Source: Batillaria attramentaria (lineage: Eukaryota > Mollusca > Gastropoda > Batillariidae). Taken from it: a stretch of 64,000 nt of DNA. Shown here piece by piece: positions 13,760 through 24,900 of this stretch. The position numbers and the translations under genes were made by a program. The number at the start of each line of letters is the position of its first letter. Position 1 is the first letter of the stretch. Below the pieces are notes generated by a model that had not been told where the DNA came from, did not search any database, and was given only the letters and a program-made list of their open reading frames with translations. The DNA lies in NCBI GenBank assembly GCA_018292915.2, contig JACVVK020000327.1:437501-501500 (forward strand), in the 5' to 3' direction.

Positions 13760-13917
13760 TATGACATTTTAACATTCTTTTCCACCACGTGGGGTGACAC
13801 CAGAGACAGGGCAACGAGAAACAGACCAGCACAAATATTTGGCCCCAGCCGGGATTCGAACTCACGACCCGAGCATTGAAAGTCCAACGCTCTATCATTC
13901 GGCCATCCCGGCTCCCC
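13760..13917 (-). mobile_element. tRNA-derived SINE, family A
   Basis: Minus strand: GGAGCCGGGATGGCCGAATG, box B GAGTTCGAATCCCGG, tail with the ACCACGTGGTGG-like and GTTAAAATG end. Slightly diverged. Confidence 0.87.
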
Positions 13918-13997
13918 TCTGTGTAGGGAAAAAGCCTGCACGATCATGCCGCCAGAAAAGTGATGGTCGATGCGACCAGCCACCAGCACACACTCAG

Positions 13998-13999
13998 AG

Positions 14000-14069
<70 letters not shown>

Positions 14070-14082
14070 CGCACGCACGCAC

Positions 14083-14146
<64 letters not shown>
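13998..14146. repeat. (CA)n(CG-rich)(GA)n microsatellite
   Basis: About 32 CA units, a CACGCACG stretch, then about 27 GA units. Confidence 0.95.
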
Positions 14147-14148
<2 letters not shown>

Positions 14149-14983
14149 TATTTGAAATATAAGTTTTCCTTCGTCACGGCCGGGCAAAGAAATTCAACAC
14201 GATCAAGGGAGGAGGGGAGAAAGGAAGAAAGCTGCAGACGTTTATGAAAGATTAACAGTTACTGAAACTGCTGAGCATGTTAAGCAAAAAAAAAAAAAAA
14301 AAAGCACACACACACACAGACACACACAATACAAAAACAGCAACGTCAACGGCAATATGCATAATGTGCAAAGGGTGCACGAAATCCTCAACTGAAGTAA
14401 CAAGGACGTTTTCAAAAACCAGAGTGCGGATAAACAAGTCAAGCATTACAAAAAAAAAGTGTAAAAAAGAAAGAAAAATAATTTGAGTAAGTAATAGGAA
14501 GGAGAGGCAAATTTAAACTTGTCTTCTCTGCAAATATTTGATTTTTGCGTCCGCACGTGAGTTTTTCCCCTCGTCATCAACGTGTCTTAGCCACGTGACA
14601 CGCCTCGCCCAGCAGCTTATACTGACGTTCAGCAATGAGTCATCAGCAGTTGCAGGGCCTCAAATCTGATGTGAGTGGACAACGGATGGTGGCCGTATTT
14701 TGTTAAACAGCGACCGTATCCTGTTGAACAGTGGCCGTTACAAATACCGTGATCGTGAGAGCTAGAGCCAGCAATGCCCAGGATGACGTCCCTGTCACCC
14801 CCTGTCCCACCCACCATTGTACCTTCCGTGCACTGATCGGCCGTGTCAGCCATCAACACGCACACACAGACAGAACCCGTCCTGTCCAACCAATCCCCAC
14901 ATAGCTAGAGTGGTCCTCGTGGACGGACAAACAACTACGTAAGTTACATCCTGCACCGCAACTCGGACGAAACCTCTCCGATT

Positions 14984-15118
14984 TTTCTCATAGACTTATG
15001 TGTACGGACACTGTTTTGCATCAGAAAAAAGAAGATTCAAAGTTACATCCTGCACCGCAACTTTGAATCATTTTTCTCTGATGCAAAACAGTGTCCGTAC
15101 ACCTTAATGTATGAGAAA
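14984..15118. mobile_element. Nearly full-length palindrome (foldback element)
   Basis: Arms of 25 bp match perfectly (15,000-15,024 and 15,078-15,102; GTGTACGGACACTGTTTTGC). Outer ends (ctcata/tatgag) and inner part (gattcaaagtt/aactttgaatc) extend the pairing. The loop sequence AGTTACATCCTGCACCGCAA also occurs just upstream at 14,942. Confidence 0.72.
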
Positions 15119-15283
15119 AGGGCTGTCAAAACTGATCGAGAGAATTTCTCCTGTCGGCTCTGGCAAAGCTCGTAAGTACAGTAACAATCAAATCGCACAA
15201 AATAGATGACATGCGCCTAAGAAGACCAGAGGTTTGTGAGAAATCTGTGACGATGCAGCCAAGAACAAAGACTCGGTCAACAT

Positions 15284-15516
15284 ACAGACTTCAACATAAG
15301 TCAAAGACCACTTGCAAATTTGGCTAAAATTCCTGGAAGATGTCCGTGCAGCACATGGTGGTTTTTCAGCGTCAGCAAGCTTTGCAGGATGCATTATAAC
15401 CCTTTAACACTTTCACAGCAAAACATTTGGAAAGATTCCTTGATCTCTATTTTTTGTGAATTCTTAAAAATTAGACCTGTCTGTCAAGGTGGTCCTTGAC
15501 TTATGTTGAAGTCTGT
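15284..15516. mobile_element. Inverted-repeat element (MITE-like), about 230 bp
   Basis: Arms 15,284-15,314 and 15,485-15,516 are inverted copies (ACAGACTTCAACATAAGTCA) with one substitution and one indel. Confidence 0.7.
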
Positions 15517-15614
15517 ACTATAGGTTGCGTGTAGAGTAAAGGCATGCGAAAATGCAGTGGTCTACGACTGAACATGAAGGGCGTGGCAGCACGTACGCTG
15601 TGGACCGTGAGCAG

Positions 15615-15715
15615 ACAAACATTCTCAAAGACGACACTAGAAAGACTTCTGAGAGATGGAGTAGAGTGTGTGTGTGTGTGCTTTTCCGAGAGCAGAGACA
15701 CCATCTTCGCGTGAA
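15615..15715. repeat. Dispersed repeat shared with 21,905-22,010
   Basis: Both places read AACA(n)CTCAAAGA, then GAGACTT.TGAGAGATGG, CTTTTCCGAG and GCCATCTT in the same order. Family unknown. Confidence 0.6.
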
Positions 15716-15873
15716 ATATGTTTATTTATGACTGATTATACTCTTTATTATCCCATTGTTGGAAGCTTCGGGTTGCTGTCCTTGGGGGAGTAGGGGGCGG
15801 GACGCCATAGTGCAGCGCTACCTATTTTATCCTGCATACGTGGTCTGCGATCGTTTTCCATTCCGCGACCGGG

Positions 15874-16040
15874 GAGCCGGGGTGGTCGAATGGTAGAGCG
15901 TTGGACTTCCAATGCTCGGGTCGTGAGTTCGAATCCCGGCTGGGGCCAAATGTTTGTGCTGGCTTTTCCATCGTTGTCCCGTCTTTGATATCACCCGTAT
16001 GTGGTGGAAGAGGACGTTAAACCCCAAAACACCCACACCC
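15874..16040 (+). mobile_element. tRNA-derived SINE, family A, with 11-bp target duplication
   Basis: Complete copy: GAGCCGGGGTGGTCGAATGG, GAGTTCGAATCCCGGCTGGG, CTTTGATATCACCCGTATG, GGACGTTAAACCCC. Flanks tccattccgcg at 15,857-15,867 and 16,042-16,052 match exactly. Confidence 0.92.
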
Positions 16041-16139
16041 ATCCATTCCGCGTCCCTTCCCACTTGATATTGCGCGCGCGTGTGTGTACATGAAGGCGAG
16101 ATACGCACCGTGGACGAGTCTGCACGTGATTTTTATTCG

Positions 16140-16248
16140 AACTGGAAAGGAAAAATCCAACAAAATTCCTGCGCCCCAGGGATTCGAACCAGGAAGCTCA
16201 GGACCCGAAATCGGAAACCCTAACCACTAGACCAAATCCCCTGTCAAA
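16140..16248 (-). mobile_element. tRNA-like SINE head, second type
   Basis: Minus strand reads GGGGATTTGGTCTAGTGGTT (box A), then CCTGGTTCGAATCCCTGGGG (box B). The T stem does not pair properly, so this is a tRNA-derived element rather than a working tRNA gene. Confidence 0.65.
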
Positions 16249-16959
16249 CAGGTTATTTCTGCCAGTGAATGGTTTGTAATTGCAGTGGAAATTTTAAAAA
16301 TTATTTATTTAAACGAAGTAAACTGAACCGCACTAAAAAAAAAGAAAAAAAAAGAATTGGCACGGACACACGACAACGCAAATACCAGCAGCAATGTTTT
16401 GCGAGGAAGAAAGAGAAAAGGAACCGACGAATGACGACATGACAACCAAATTTTAACAGAGCAAATGCTGTCGCCATTATCCTAACCCCGTAAACACAAT
16501 GGTCACCCGGAGCCTTTTTAAGCACACCACAGTACTTTTAAAAGGGTTGAAAAGGTTAAACTGGGTTCAAGTCTGAAAATACGGTCCGTGCTTGATGCAA
16601 CAGGTAAAGTATTACCCGCCCAAGCCATAAGCAAGCGCATTTATCATGCTGTTTCTCAAAGGCGGGTCTGTGTAGTCTGCGGATCCAAAGAAAGACTCAG
16701 TGTATCTTAAAGACGGTGTCTACGCAACGTACGTGGTCGGTCCGTGTTTGTGGGAAACAGACCTACAAAAGAGGGAGTATTGAGAGTGTTTGCACATCTA
16801 TACACGTTTCTGGGATCAGCAAATATTTGCTGACCGTGACATCAGCCGGTCGTTAGAGGATATCGCTGACAATCTGTCATTAAGACGTTAATCTAGAAAA
16901 ACAGGCAAAAGGAACGAAAACACTTCACGCACGGGTAACAGTACAGACTGTACTCTGCC

Positions 16960-17400
16960 CCCCCCCACCCCACCCCACCAAAAAAACAAAAACAAAACCC
17001 AAAACAAAACAAAACAAAAAAACAAAAGCAAAACACCAAAACCCAACAAAAAACGACAACAACAACAACCAACAACAACCAAAAAACCCCAAACAAACAA
17101 AAACAACAACAACAAAAAACCAAACTAAACCAACCAAAAAAAACCCAAACTAACAAAAAAACTACAAAAACAAACCAAACCAAAAACCCCAAACAACAAA
17201 CAAAAAACCAACAAACCAAACCAAAACAAAACAAATAAAAAACCCAAGCAACAACAAAAAGCAACCAACCAAACCAAAAAACAACAAAAACCCCCCAAAC
17301 ACCCCCCCCATCCCCCAAAACAAACAAACAAAACAAAAAAACTAATTAAAACACAAAACAAACAAACAAAAAAAAAAAAAAAAAACACCAACGACGACAA
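16960..17400. repeat. A/C-only low-complexity tract, about 440 bp
   Basis: Almost no G or T on the plus strand (AAAC, AACC, CAACAA mixtures). Minus-strand open frames of F/C/V/L here are artefacts of this composition. Confidence 0.9.
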
Positions 17401-17675
17401 CAAAACCACCTAGAAATCCAAAGACACGTTCTAAGAGACTGCCAATGCTTTGTTGTCCGATCCTGTTGTAAGAGGAACGCGACCATTGTTATATAGGTGT
17501 TGTGGCCATTAAATTTGCTGGAATGACAGTTGTACATATAGAGGTACATGTACATGTATGGAGACCAGTAAGAGGCGCGTGCTATGCACACATACTTTTG
17601 GCTGTCTCCAGTCACATCTTGTGGTACGACAGTAACACGTACTCCAGATGCAAGCGCGCGTCGCTTCAAATCGTC

Positions 17676-17735
<60 letters not shown>
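17676..17735. repeat. (TG)n(GA)n microsatellite
   Basis: About 11 TG units run into about 18 GA units. Confidence 0.93.
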
Positions 17736-17737
<2 letters not shown>

Positions 17738-17834
17738 TAGAGAAGAAGTTATACGAGGAGCCTTCAATCTGAAACATTAAAACACACTCACACACACACA
17801 CAAACCTACATACACACATTAAGAATAAACCCAC

Positions 17835-18684
17835 GATACGTTGAGTCAAACTCTTCACATTTATTTACCAACAAAATCAGCAGCTTCAGTGTTTATCACA
17901 GTATATATGTATATTCCATAATGGTAAGTCACAATAAACGAGACATTTATAATCCATAATGCTGAGTCACAATAAAAAAGACATTTAAAATTGTCAAATT
18001 TCTCAAACCGAAAAGGTACCTTTAAAAACGGCATGTGCACCAGTACCTGAGAAAAGACGGACGGAATGCACTTAAGACTGAAACAATTTAAAACCTTTTG
18101 GCTTATAAATTTGGTTTTGAACGTAAAGTCTTTATTTTCACTCTTGGCAAATTTTACACAAAACAATCAAATACACATGTGCAAATACTGATGCTTTCCC
18201 ACACTCACAGATACTGTAAATGTTTATCAAAGGTACATTAAGTATTTTTTGATGTTACACATCTCAGTGAAGCGAGTACCTGACCATCCAGTACATGTAA
18301 TGGGCAAATCCAGCATCCAGGAATGTGCCAAGCTGTGCTGTTTATATGCCACAAATGACAGAACTGCAGAGTAAAACTTCTGTCTGTGCACAATTGAAAA
18401 GACTCCACATTCTTACACACAAAAGTTCCTCTCGACTCTTAGATCTACTGCCACGGAAAGACTGGATATAATCGAAACCCCAATCCATTCAAGTAATCCA
18501 GTATACTCACATGCAAGATTGATCCATTCTTCCCTCATTCTCAGACATCCATCCATCACATTCATTCTTCCCAGTCCTCGCAATAACAAGTTTAGTATAA
18601 AAAAAAAAAATAAAAAAAAATCCCCTTTTTCCACAATCCCTTCAGCTTGTCTCAGATACTGAAGAGCTCCAAAATAAAGGGGTG
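17835..18684 (-). other. WDR97: 3' UTR of the WDR97-like gene with poly(A) signal
   Basis: AT-rich non-coding sequence follows the stop. On the minus strand an AATAAA hexamer lies at 17,865-17,860 and is the likely poly(A) signal, putting the transcript end near 17,835-17,850. Cleavage site inferred. Confidence 0.6.
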
Positions 18685-18924
18685 TTAACTGCTGTGTGCC
18701 ACCTGCATCTGCATCTCTCTGGGCACCACAGATTGTGCGGGGACAAAATATTTCTGTGAGGATTTGAGTGTGATGAGGATCGGTTCCGCGTAACGTGGAT
18801 CCAGCATGTCGATAGGGCTTGGGAAAGGGTTCAGGTAGACCGGTTTCATGGGCAAGTTGATGCACGGGACAAACCCAGTTAGCTGCCCTGGCGGTGGCTG
18901 CCTTCCCTTGCCCAGCATTGTCAC
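18685..18924 (-). CDS. WDR97: WDR97-like last coding exon 29 (residues 1522-1600 and stop)
   Basis: Acceptor atcatcag, phase 0. Encodes VTMLGKGRQPPPGQLTGFVP, PVYLNPFPSPIDMLDPRYAE and PILITLKSSQKYFV, ending VAHSS and TAA. Proline and aromatic rich; this end is conserved enough to be recognised in a duplicated decayed copy upstream. Confidence 0.88.
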   Translation of the reverse strand: MTMLGKGRQPPPGQLTGFVPCINLPMKPVYLNPFPSPIDMLDPRYAEPILITLKSSQKYFVPAQSVVPREMQMQVAHSS

Positions 18925-21900
18925 CTGATGATAGTCTGGAGAAAGGCAGAAAGGAAGGAAGGATTCAATGAAGTGGTGGAGGAGGAAAGGAGAGGTCGGG
19001 GGGGGGGGGGGGGGGGGCACAAACAAAAGACTCTCTGTGTCATGACTAATCCAACCAATTACGCCTGTACGTTTTTTTTTTTTCTTTTTTCTCTTCAATG
19101 CATCACTCCATGAAGCATTATTCCACCCTTCCGTTCTTTCATCATCATCATCCACTTTGTCATCTTCTGAGAGAAATCTGTCATACAGGGCTCGTGTTAT
19201 AGACTGTCTTCTTCCCACTTTTTTTTTTCTCCTCTGCCCAGAGTGGGTGAAAATAAATAAAACTGACTTGACCTGGTACCATGTTTATCTTAAACCAATG
19301 AACTGCAGAACTGGGGAGCAGGATGTACTTACCCCATCCAAGAGCTGTCTCACGTGCAGGTCGACACTGGCTGGTGTGAGTCTCGCCAAGTCGGACCAGA
19401 GCTGGCTTGCTGTGAGACAGGGCAGGATAAACGTGACGTTAAACTCTTTCCATGAACGCTTCTTGAGCTTTCCTTTAACATGGACTTTCTTTATGACTTG
19501 TGAAAGACTGCATGAATTGTAAATAAATGACAAAAAAAACCCAACACACAAACAACAACCCTCTTTCTCTCGTCTCATAAAACTTCACTCAAGACAGCCG
19601 TCAGGTCAAGACCAAAACAAACCAGGATGTATGGCTATAATGAACGTGATTTTGTCTAGGAAAGCGTAAACTTCACAAAGGAACTTACTGAGCAATCTTG
19701 GGCAGCACAAGCACTGTGTTCTTGGCCTGCACCACCTGCTCGCCTTGCGCTCCCCGCCGTAGAGTCTCCCCTCTCCTGAGCGCCTCCAGCTCTTTCTCAG
19801 TCATCATCTCGCAGAAGTAGTTGATGGCCTCCATGTACGTGGCGTGGTCCGCGACAGCCATGTCTGGCCGGTCAATTGTCACTGTACAGGCGACACAAAC
19901 CACAAAGCAGTCAGAATCCAGGATTACGGATCTAAGAATTAATCCCACGTAAGCATGCAAGTGCATACATTTACGTTGACACAGATTTAAGAGACTAATG
20001 TGTGAACAAAGACAAGCTATCATAAGAAAGCTTTATCGATGCAAGGGACAAGGTCTCCAAAGCAGCAGGTCAACAGGACTTGGGAAAAGAGTGCAAGTAG
20101 ACTGGCACATTTATTGGCATGTTTTGGGGGAGCTGCACTTTAGGTTGGAAGGACAAGGGTTCAAGCCAAAATGTGTACAGGCTTTTGCCAGTGCCCCCGC
20201 CTTTGACAGCACCTTTGTGATGGATAAACCCTAAAACATCTTCCCACCTACTGTGAAGCTGATGCATGGGGCAAACCCTGTTTGTTGGCCTGGCGGTGGC
20301 GACAATGACAGGTTTTGCAGTGTCTACCGGAATACTGCTAACACGTGTGGATGTACAATCTGCACTGTGGCTAACTACGTCTGGTGGATGAGATACACAG
20401 AGAGTACTGACATGTCACGGATTGTCTGGTTGGAGGTCTGAAGTCTCCACTGCCTGGCAGGGTAGTCACAGATTCAGAATCTGGCATCATGCTTCCCTGG
20501 AAAGCGAAAAAAGAAAAAAAAATATCCAATGCTCTGCTCATAAAGCGAAAAAAGAAAGAAAACAATCCAGTGTTATACTCATAAACTAAAGACTTATCTA
20601 TTCAAGACAGCATATGATCTGTAGTATCATCTACACCCCCCCCCCCTTCCGCACACGTAATTAGTGTTTCATGTATGCGTGAGAATGTGTGTGTGTAGCG
20701 CACTGAGTGCTCTTTGAGCAGACTACTAGCGCTATATAAGAGCTATTATTATTATTATTATTATTTTTATTATAAATTTAAGTCCTTAACAGAAGAGAAA
20801 CTCGCAGCACATGAAGCTTGAAAGCATTCAGACAGAAATCTCACTTTCACTCTGATGTGACAATTAATCCACAAAGCACCTAACATGGAAAATGGAAAAG
20901 AAAATTGGAAAGGAGGTGAGGGAAAAATTCCTCACCCTGCGAGAGGCGGGAGCAAGCGATCCCCGCGGAGCATTTGACCCACGCCTTAAGCGACCATGTA
21001 TGTTCTGACCCTTCTGTAACCTCTCCACTGAATCCTTGATGTGAAGCTTGAACGATGTCATCCACCTGTGAAAACATGTGTTGTGTCATTCTATAATGCA
21101 CTGTGTCAAACAAAAATCAAGGACTGCAACTAACCAGTAAAATATCTGGGTGTGCAAATCTTCCTTCTGACCCATGTCACTGTGAAAATCTTCCTTCTGA
21201 CCCATGTCACTGTGAAAATCTACTTTCTGACCCATGTCACTGTGACAATCTTCCTTCTGACCCATGTCACTATGAAAATCTTCCTTCTGACCCATGTCAC
21301 TGTGAAAATCTTCCTCCTGACCAATGTCACTGTGAAAATCTTCCTCCTATAATGCACTGTGTCAAACAAAAATCAAGGACTGCAACTAACCAGTAAAATA
21401 TCTGGGTGTGCAAATCTTCCTTCTGACCCATGTCACTGTGAAAATCTTCCTTCTGACCCATGTCACTGTGAAAATCTACTTTCTGACCCATGTCACTGTG
21501 AAAATCTTCCTTCTGACCCATGTCACTGTGAAAATCTTCCTCCTGACCAATGTCACTGTGCAAACCGTCCTGACCTATACTACTGCAATGCACTACTGCA
21601 CACATAAGTCTCTGAATGTCTGTTACAGATATTTTTCTTCCAATTTGCTTGGAAGTCAGCTTGTGCTGTGAGTATCGCTCACCTGTCGAGCCACTGGCTG
21701 CACATTTTCTTGAGGTCCTTCTTGTGGTCAGCCTCCTCCACGTTCCAGATGTCCCACGAGTCCAGTTCCTTCTGAAGCTGACGGTGGGGATCCTGCAGTC
21801 CGATGGCGTTCAACACATCCAGAACCACCACTCTAAATCAGGGGGAAAGAAAAAAAACAAAACAAAACAGAAAACATTGGAACTGCTAACAGTTTTGTGA

Positions 21901-24900
21901 ACCAGGCGAACATCAGAACAGCCTCAAAGATAACATTGGGGAGACTTTTGAGAGATGGGTAGAATGCATCTTGACTTTTCCGAGCTCACAGATGCCATCT
22001 TGAACTGAACTGAACTGGTCAGTTTATGTTTCTAATGAGTTTACCACGAGTAAAAGTGCACTCACACACAGATATAAACCAACACCAGCAGTGTGATATA
22101 TTTTAGATCACTTATAAGGAAACTTCAGCTACCAAAAAAAGAAAAAAAAAAAAAAGAAAAAGAAAAAGAAATTCTGTGCCATCATTTAAAGTAAATCACA
22201 ATAATTAATGTATACAGCAGTACAATCATTGGCTGGATTCACTGTTTCTTCCAGAGAAATTAAAATTCCTCATCATGAATCAAGCACTTCCCATCATTTT
22301 CAAATACCATCTGACCCACCTGACTTCTCGATCTCCATCCAAAAACTGGACAAGCATTTCCACCACAAACTCCTTGTCCAGCACACCCATGGCCTGCATG
22401 GTCTTGATGGCTGCCAGAATGAACGTCTTCTCGTCCGGCACCGCACAAGAGGGTGTGTTGGTGTGGTGGTTGAGCGCCGTCAGCACCATCTTGGTCACCG
22501 CATGGCAAGTGTTCTCCGACAGCAATTCCTGGGTGTGCACCAGCGTGATTGCCTCTGCCACGGCCGTCTTGTGCGGAAAGGAGGCAAACCTCAGCAGCTT
22601 CATGATCATGTTGACAAAATGGTCGCCGGTCCATGGTTTGGGCATTGTCTGCCAATTTAGATGAGAATCGAATCATTTCTTTTCCAAAGAACCTAAAAGC
22701 ATGTTAATCAATACTTTGCAAAAGCAGTGACCAAAGCCAAACCATTTACAACTTAAATTCAACTTCATGTAGAACGATTTGAGCAAGTCACAGGATGCCA
22801 TTACAAGCTACAGTGTTCTGAAACCAATATAAACATGTCAGCTTAATTATAAACAATTTACAGCAACCACCCGAGCAACAAAAGCACCACACTTTTAACT
22901 GTACGAAAGAGGACAAAAATCTAAAGAGTGAAGACATGTCCCTGCACACAGAAAGGGTGGGGTGTGGGAGGGAGTCAGGAGCGAAATACTAGAACATGTT
23001 CAACAATGTGCTGTAGTTAAAAAAACCCAAAAAAGACAGGAAAGTCACTCAAGTCAAACCTGCAAAAAGAACTCACAAACCACACAAACCAAACAGTAAA
23101 CAACAATAAAACAACAGCAACAACAACAACAAAAAACCCCCAAAAAACCCAGAACTAAAATCCTCTCACACACATGCACAAGTCAGGTACAAATTAATAA
23201 AATGACTCACAAACTCAATTTATCCTGGTCTTAACATGCCAAATAAAACCATTGTTAACAAAACATATTTCATAAAATCAGCACCCACACAAAAATAACA
23301 GACATCATGCTAAAACTGTTTGCAAGAACAACATCATCATCATGAACAGCAACAAAACCCCCCAAAATCTATGCATCTGTTTCAGGCTTACATCGAATGC
23401 ATCTCCCATTCCTCCCTGCAATGCCATGAGCACAAAACTAAATTATGTGTCAAGAATGTGATGACATCTATACACAACAATCAACAGCTCTTTTCCCCCA
23501 GGACACAGTGTGCACTAGCACATACTTGTCAATGTACACACAGCCGCATGTACCTCACTCATCAACATTTCACAGCGGCCTGCAAAAACACCCTGCACCC
23601 CAGCAAAAACACTGTACCTGCTTTGCGAACCCCGCCTACTGTGCTGGGCTGAATGTTTTCAATCTTAAACCAAACCCCTTCACTCAGATAACTGGTTTGA
23701 TAGAGTGTCCTCAATGAGATCTAAAATATTTGTATATATACATTACGTACTAGCTTTCTAAACACTCCACGCACCTTTGGATGCAGCAAAGCCATGGTCA
23801 AACACATCAAACAAGCTGAGAAGCCGAATACATCAAACACATGCAAAATACACATAAATTTCTGGGATACACATAATAACCACAGCACTCGGTGCACACC
23901 ATGCTTTTACTCTGAGTACACGGAACACGGTTGGTACACACAAAGAGGTGGTTTCTTTGTTTCTTCTCCCAATATAAACTGAAATCACACCCTGAATTTC
24001 TGCATACTGAACTTACACCAAATGTGACCCTCCACCATGAAATGAGTCACCATGTAACATGAACAAATAGCACAAGAAGACTCATTTCATGGTGGAGGGT
24101 CATAAATGTACTATGATTTCAAAACAATTTTTCAACCTTTTAGGAGTATATAGGACTGGACAAAAATACCCCGTTGTGCATACCAATCCTTGTCATGAAA
24201 CACACTCTAACCATCACCTAACACACTCCACTCTGCCTAGCTTGATTGAACCCAACAAAACAACAGATGAATATCTAATAAAACACACACACACACACAC
24301 AAATGGGGGAGGGAGGGAAGACAATGTGCTCTAACCAAAACAGAGTACAGTGGGCAAATTTGAGTAGGACAACAATATATATCGCTGCAATTCCCCGCAC
24401 TATAGTGTATCCCTTAGCTCAAGCCCCAGAAAGTTAAGGAGTGCAACCTCAAAGTGAGAGTATAAAATCAGGGACGAGTTGGACTGAGGGGTGGGTGACT
24501 TTAGTGACTAGACTGTTGCCATGAAATAATCATGGCACGAAGCAACACTGCTGAACTAAAATGTGTAAACTGAACTTACACTGCGTATAGTAATTCCACA
24601 GCTAAAAAACTGATTTGTCATGCTGAATAGAAAACTTGGTCTACCAGTGTGCAACTATTTGCACAGTTTCTTCGAAATCTGAACATTTAATCCAGTGCTG
24701 AAAATGGATGAGATTTTTGTGTGTAAGGAAAATACTTGTGCCAAGACTAGTTCAGAAATTCTCTTGCACAGATCAAACATGCAGATATATTTGCACATGC
24801 ATATTCAAGTGCTGCCAATCTGCCATAAAAAACTTATTTTTTTGCGAGTGTTAAGCTGACCCCCGTGCTTTGCAGCAGACAGCTGACAAGAAGTTTATCA

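Noticed and set aside
15874..15950. Functional tRNA genes at the box A/box B matches
   Set aside because: Each match is followed by a shared non-tRNA tail and most are flanked by target duplications; the anticodon and T stems are imperfect. They are SINEs.
16888..17409. Minus-strand Phe/Val/Cys/Leu-rich frames as membrane proteins
   Set aside because: They arise from an A/C-only low-complexity tract; the composition explains the apparent hydrophobic protein.
21092..21605. CRISPR-like array of 30-bp repeats
   Set aside because: The units are directly head to tail with no unique spacers, in an intron of an animal gene.
22208..22664. 150-codon plus-strand open frame
   Set aside because: It is the antisense shadow of WDR97-like exon 23, which has correct splice signals and phase.
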